In this document: piece by piece, positions 59,289 to 64,000 of the stretch
How the letters are laid out: each line of letters begins with the position of its first letter
Numbering within the stretch: the first letter of the stretch is position 1
NCBI RefSeq assembly: GCF_000764305.2
Contig: NW_025934689.1
Location: 33,288-97,287 of the forward strand
Length of the DNA stretch: 64,000 nucleotides
Reading direction: 5' to 3'
Source of the DNA: Hyalella azteca
Lineage: Eukaryota; Arthropoda; Malacostraca; Amphipoda; Hyalellidae
Position numbers and translations under genes: made by a program
Notes under the pieces: model-generated
What the model saw: the letters and a program-made list of their open reading frames with translations, nothing else
What the model was told of the DNA's origin: nothing
The model's database searches: none

Positions 59289-62200
59289 TTTTTTTTTACA
59301 ATTTTCTATTTGCGAGTTTCACATTCCTAATGGATGGTAGTTCCCGGTCGATAGCTTATACTCCCACTGACCAATTATGTTTCTCTTTTATTTATTTGTC
59401 TATGGCAACGTTTCCTTCCTTCATCATCGTCTGGTTCAAAGCTTCAAACTCCAAATAATTTTCCACGTTTTTGTTTTTTTTTTGGTTCCATCCCGTCCAA
59501 AATGAAGCAGCGATTAGGACAATTTAGTGCGATGAGATCTCGTTGAGAATGAATGAAGCGTTCGCAGAAAAATTGCTGATGAGAATCCAAAATTCCTCGA
59601 CTCCATCAAAAGGCTCTCAGTTGTTCGGAAACTGGAATGATTAGGATAGAAAAAAATTATTCTGTGGCCTTTCAGAGCTCAATGAGTACTGTTTCTGGGC
59701 TTAAAAATGTTGTTGTTTTTTTCAAGAACAATGGTCCGTTTAATCTATTGACTTCAGAGTCATGCGCGTATCCAATTCCACTAATTTTCATAGATAAAAA
59801 GAGCACAACCACACAACGATGATGTTAATGTTTTGTATGAATAATTTTCAATCGCAAACGTAATAGTTTCCCCCTAATTACTGCTTATAGATATTATAGA
59901 AAAACTAGAAATTTGAGTTCTTGGAGATAAACCTCCCGAAGTAATGGTTTCTTCTCCACTTTGGCCCTGTTCCTAATTATTATCAAACAAATTTTCCGTA
60001 TTCATGAATCATTTTACATTTTATCTCCTGTATTTTCCTGTACGAATCCTGTACGAATGTCCTGTTTCTCCTATACTAATTAATGTACTCTCAATTCGAT
60101 AGCAGGAGATCGTAAAACCCTAAGGTTGAATCCCGCAGAGTTTTTACTTAAAATTACCTCTTGCACCGTAACTGTATATGAGGCAAAGAACACCTTCAAC
60201 TGTTCATCGTAACTGTATACATGAAGAAAACCTTCATTAATATCATGAAATATCACAATCGCTTTCTACTATCCGCATGAAATGCTGCTCTCATTAGATT
60301 ACATTTTAACATTATGTTGTAGATAGTTTTCCCTAAAACTTTAAAATTCTTACAAAAGTTTTTATTTAGGCCTTACTGGAATATTACCTGACGCAATAGT
60401 TATATACATTACATAAATGCCATGATTCTCTGAAAAGGATAGAATTTATCACGATATAACATTAAGCACCACTATATGACATTGAGCTAACGCATTTTAT
60501 CGAATACTACGTGTTATTGATGGTATTGTAGATACTGTACTGAAAACTGCTGTTCCTCTATATTCTAGATCATGACTCTAGGAGCAATTGCGTTCAACCA
60601 TGCGTCTGGCTAATGTAAGGCAACGTCCATACCATGAATATATATTGAAATTATCTTAGTAAATACTGATGTTACGGAGCACCAGGGTCTACGGAGCAGG
60701 GTCTATTCACGGCTATATACAGAAATTATTAATCTCTGTAACCTATTGTATAAAGCGTTTTACATATTGTTAGGTGTGATAATTCACAAATATATATGAT
60801 TTACTCAATTGTTAATGTTTCTTAATTTTTAAAATAAAGGACAATCAACAAATGAAGTGTAGAAAATATATTTTGCTCTAAATTACTATTCGAATTTATA
60901 GGAAAAGACTCGCCTACTCTCATGTTGACTGAATATTAACCAATATTGAAAAATAAATTTTCAAAGTATATAGTTATATATTGCGAAACGCGATTTCTTC
61001 AACTAACTAAATTCAAATAAGTAATTAGAAACAGGAAAGTATTTTTTATTATAATTGTTAACAACTAATTCATATCTGTATCCTTGAACGTCGGCAAGTT
61101 TTTATCTGCTTCTCCTTTTGACGATATTTTGTTAATTTTGATTTGAAGAAGAATTGACGTCAATATTGTTCAGCATCAAACGAATTAAGGGCATGGTTGG
61201 AGATTTTACAGCAACACTTAAGCGCTTTCTAAAAATTGAGAAACAGTTTGCTGCTGCTACCGCCCATGCAGCTTGTGTTGTACAAACTAGCACAATATAA
61301 GTGTACAACACAACACACTTGTACAAACTAGCACAATATATAATATAAATAATCTTCTTGTATTCAGACAAAACTAGTCTTAATGTGAAAGATTTTATTC
61401 TTTTTTCTGAATAACATTGGAAAGGCAGTTATTCTATGGTTACACTAAACCACTTATTTTTGACAACTGTTGCTCAAACTTGCACAATGCATCAACATTT
61501 AATAGTAAACTTGAGCGTCAGTTCCTGCATTAAGGTAAGCGATTGCAATATATCTTATGAACTGACAATGGAGTGGCAGTCTGCCTCTGGTTACATAGTG
61601 GCGGCCACTCCGTTGGATTGTACTTGTGACAGCAGATCAATGAAGCGACCGGCAGCAAGTGGCGCTTCTTGCTTAACGCAATCAAGCGAAGATATTTTCT
61701 GCTATAGTGAGTGACATAATTTCGGTAAGAATCGTGGTTAAGATAAGGAACAGGTGTGTACGATGATGTAAAATAACATATTTCTCGAAAATGTAAATTT
61801 ATTTGTCTGAAAATGTATTGACTTATAACAAATTGTGTCTAAAAATGTGGCTTGTAAATAAAAGATGCGGATTTTTATGAAGTTCAATTTACATTTTGAA
61901 GTAAATTGTGGCGAAGAAAGTAAGAAACCAAAACTCATCCGAGATCGTTCACAATTAAATTTTATTTTTTTTCTTATTCAATGCGGTATATTCATAATTT
62001 ATGTAACGTAGATCATTATTCTGATTTAATGCTTATTTTCGAGTTGACTTCTCCCGAAACCGATATAATATACTGATTAAATTTTAAAAAATCTATATGA
62101 ATCGAAATCCGATAATTTTTTCAAATTTAAAGACGAAAATTCAAAATTAAAGACGAAGATATTCATTTCTTTAAATTCTTTGAAATTGTAAATACTGTAA

Positions 62201-63861
62201 GATATTGTCATATTTCGAAAAATCATTTCATACTATTTTAAATAATTTCCAAAATGCAGTAACATTTATATCGAATTACATACTCATTATGCACGTGATA
62301 AAGTATGAAATAATAATTTCAGAAATTGGATTGCAAGACGAGCTACATTTTGACGTCGTTCAAAGCGTGAGTATCGTGCTTAAGGGGAATACGCGACCAC
62401 CCAACATTTTCTCAGTTTTCCTTCAGCTAAATTCATGAATATTCAGCCCATTATCTGTATTGCGTTCTCACTCCAGCCACCGGAAAGAAAATCCAAAGCA
62501 GAATTTATTTTGCCGTGACAGTGCCACACAGCAAGCAAATACTGGATGGGCTTAGCGTGGGAATAGCAGCGAGCATTTTATTGGCTTCTGGAACCATACA
62601 GAGCAAGCTTGCTTATTCTACATGTCCCAGTCATGTCAAGATTAAAAAATTCCTAGGCCCTGTTCGGATCCTACTGGACAGATGCTGTCGTTTTTGCGGT
62701 CTCTTGCAGCACGGGTTCCTATTGGACCATGAGAAAAATGCTGGGATGCGACTTGCACTGAGTATTATTTAGGACATATGTTTATTCGGTGAAAATTGAA
62801 ATTTGACGTGAGTTGGAGTGATAAAATTCTTGATATTTCGTTCGTTGAAATACAGGTCGTATTTTCGCGCAATACGAACGTACCACCGCATATAAATTTC
62901 ACGGAAAAATACTCTATGATTTGCGCTGGGCGTCACACCGATAACAAAATGCAACAGCACCAAAGAAATATTTTCAAGGGGATAAATTGCTGTGAACATT
63001 TTTCTTTGATCTCAGATCCTGAGTCTGCATATTGCAATTAGCGTATCTGCTAAGTTCTATTGAATAATCCTTCAGTGTTGAGAGACAAACTACTTAAATT
63101 CTTGCGTCCTCGAAGCGTGAATGACGCTTCATTATTGCCATTTAAAGGACGTCTGTAATTAGCCGCGGCGCGCTGCCTCTAATGAGATCTGGCAAACGAG
63201 GCTTCATCATTGCGCTGAAATTGCCTTGCCCTCATTCATGATATGCTATTGCGTCACCACCAACGCATCCCGATTGCAGTATTGCATAAATAGTCAATAG
63301 TGTTTTTAATTTTGGGCTTTCAAACTTCTTTCTTGCGTGTAAAACTAACTTCAGAAAACCAAGCTAAGACGCGATGGACAATTTTAATTTTTGGCTTTGG
63401 ATTTTAACTTCAAGCCTTCCTGAAAACAAAAATGTTTTCACGAGGATGAAGGTATATGTTCGATTAACTTGAATCATTGCCTAAGAAAGAGATACGATGC
63501 CAAAGAAAACTATTTTATAATATTACAGATTATGGGAGCAGTAATTATAGCATTAATATAAGTTACATATTAAAGGGGGAATGATGCTGCGGCATTCAAA
63601 AGCACTTAAGACCTACACATTTTTTATTTTCATGAATTCATTTTGTCGAATTACCAGACAAAGCTCAAGTCCAGCTTCCCAGCAAGAAAGAAACTGACCT
63701 GCTGCAAATTCAATGTGGTTTTAGCCCTCGCCAGTTCCAGTAGAAGAAGAATAGTGTTTGCAATGAGGTTTGAAGAAATTTTTTTAGATTTTTGTAAACT
63801 TGATTTTCAACGACCGACGCGGAATAGTAATTTGATAAGCTAGTGAACTCTTATGTCAGTT
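59289..63861. repeat. segment A, copy 2 (A2)
   Basis: Counterpart of A1, same orientation, following B2 after the 69-bp junction. Several small insertions relative to A1 are visible, such as GTACGAATCCT words near 60040-60065 and the duplicated TTGTACAAACTAGCACAATA near 61275-61340. It ends where the 15-bp array starts, exactly as in A1. Confidence 0.92.
61436..61714 (+). CDS. possible small gene or exon in segment A (copy 2), 92 codons
   Basis: Partner of the frame at 33873-34151, with the same start, length and stop. Residue differences are confined to A for S, S for G, I for T and a CY/LP swap near the end. The other substitutions are silent: CTG/CTA, TCT/TCC, CGG/CGA, CCT/CCG and TCC/TCA. 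The GTAAGC donor-like word is kept. That preservation is the only reason to list it; composition and length alone would not justify a gene call. Function unknown. Confidence 0.25.
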   Translation: MVTLNHLFLTTVAQTCTMHQHLIVNLSVSSCIKVSDCNISYELTMEWQSASGYIVAATPLDCTCDSRSMKRPAASGASCLTQSSEDIFCYSE

Positions 63862-64000
63862 CTCACGTTACCGGTTCACACGTTACCGGTTCTCAAGTTG
63901 CCAGATCACACGTTGCCGGTTCACATGTTGCCAGTTCACACGTTGCCAGTTCACACGTTGCCAGTTCACACGTTGCCAGTTCACACGTTGCCAGTTCACA
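63862..64000. repeat. 15-bp minisatellite, copy 2, cut by the window edge
   Basis: Nine units of the CACGTTGCC(A/G)GTTCA type are visible, and the array continues past the window. The first units differ from those of copy 1 (TTACCGGTTCA, CTCAAGTTGCCAGATCA). The later ones are mostly the CCAGTTCA variant, whereas copy 1 begins with CCGGTTCA. Confidence 0.95.

Noticed and set aside
59637..59822. Shared frame starting MIRIEKN in A1 and A2
   Set aside because: Homopolymer indels alter the reading frame and the C-terminus between the copies.
1..64000. tRNA, rRNA or intact transposase and reverse-transcriptase genes
   Set aside because: I looked for B-box words, rRNA-like blocks and long frames on both strands and found none that hold up. 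A covariance-model and translated search would be more sensitive.

Overview
This window is nuclear DNA from an animal, most likely an arthropod and probably an insect. It is AT-rich and almost free of long open frames. It has GT-AG introns, many minisatellites and several foldback transposable elements. I see no operons, bacterial genes, rRNA, tRNA or CRISPR array. The species is inferred only in broad terms.

The one convincing gene is at the left edge. Two exons (620-879 and 1336-2037, + strand) join in phase. They encode the C-terminal end of a single-pass membrane protein: a short outer juxtamembrane stretch, one membrane helix, a basic stop-transfer cluster and an unstructured cytoplasmic tail of about 275 residues. 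The tail carries a YNPM (YxxM) motif and ends in S-R-V, a class I PDZ-ligand pattern. The rest of the gene lies upstream of the window. I do not recognise the family.

From 2.5 to 31.7 kb the DNA is non-coding and dominated by repeats. There are tandem arrays with periods of 70, 32, 5, 19, 12, 13, 36, 29 and 18-20 bp, plus several decayed arrays. There is a 213-bp foldback MITE with TA flanks (18816-19028), a 268-bp near-palindrome related to a single arm-like copy at 9.2 kb (19732-19999), a foldback PIF/Harbinger-like element of about 800 bp (30468-31266), and two copies of a dispersed repeat ending in a GACG/GACA microsatellite (15.4 and 31.7 kb).

The right half is organised around a large duplication of two segments. 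Segment A (about 4.5 kb) ends in a 15-bp minisatellite. Segment B (about 6 kb) begins with a 24-bp minisatellite and a perfect 16-bp-stem hairpin. The order is A1 (31784), 15-bp array, 1.35 kb spacer, 24-bp array, B1 (to 44655), 8.6 kb of unrelated DNA, B2 (53257-59219), a 69-bp junction, A2 (59289), and a 15-bp array that runs off the window. The second pair is therefore a circular permutation of the first, as in a tandem or rolling-circle array with a long period. Neither segment holds a recognisable protein gene. One 92-codon frame in A differs between copies mostly at synonymous sites, and a few blocks are clearly better conserved than their surroundings. The 8.6 kb between B1 and B2 contains a 1.3-kb TA-flanked element with TIRs starting GGGTAACATGGGGCAG.

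All alignments were made by eye, so boundaries and counts are approximate.
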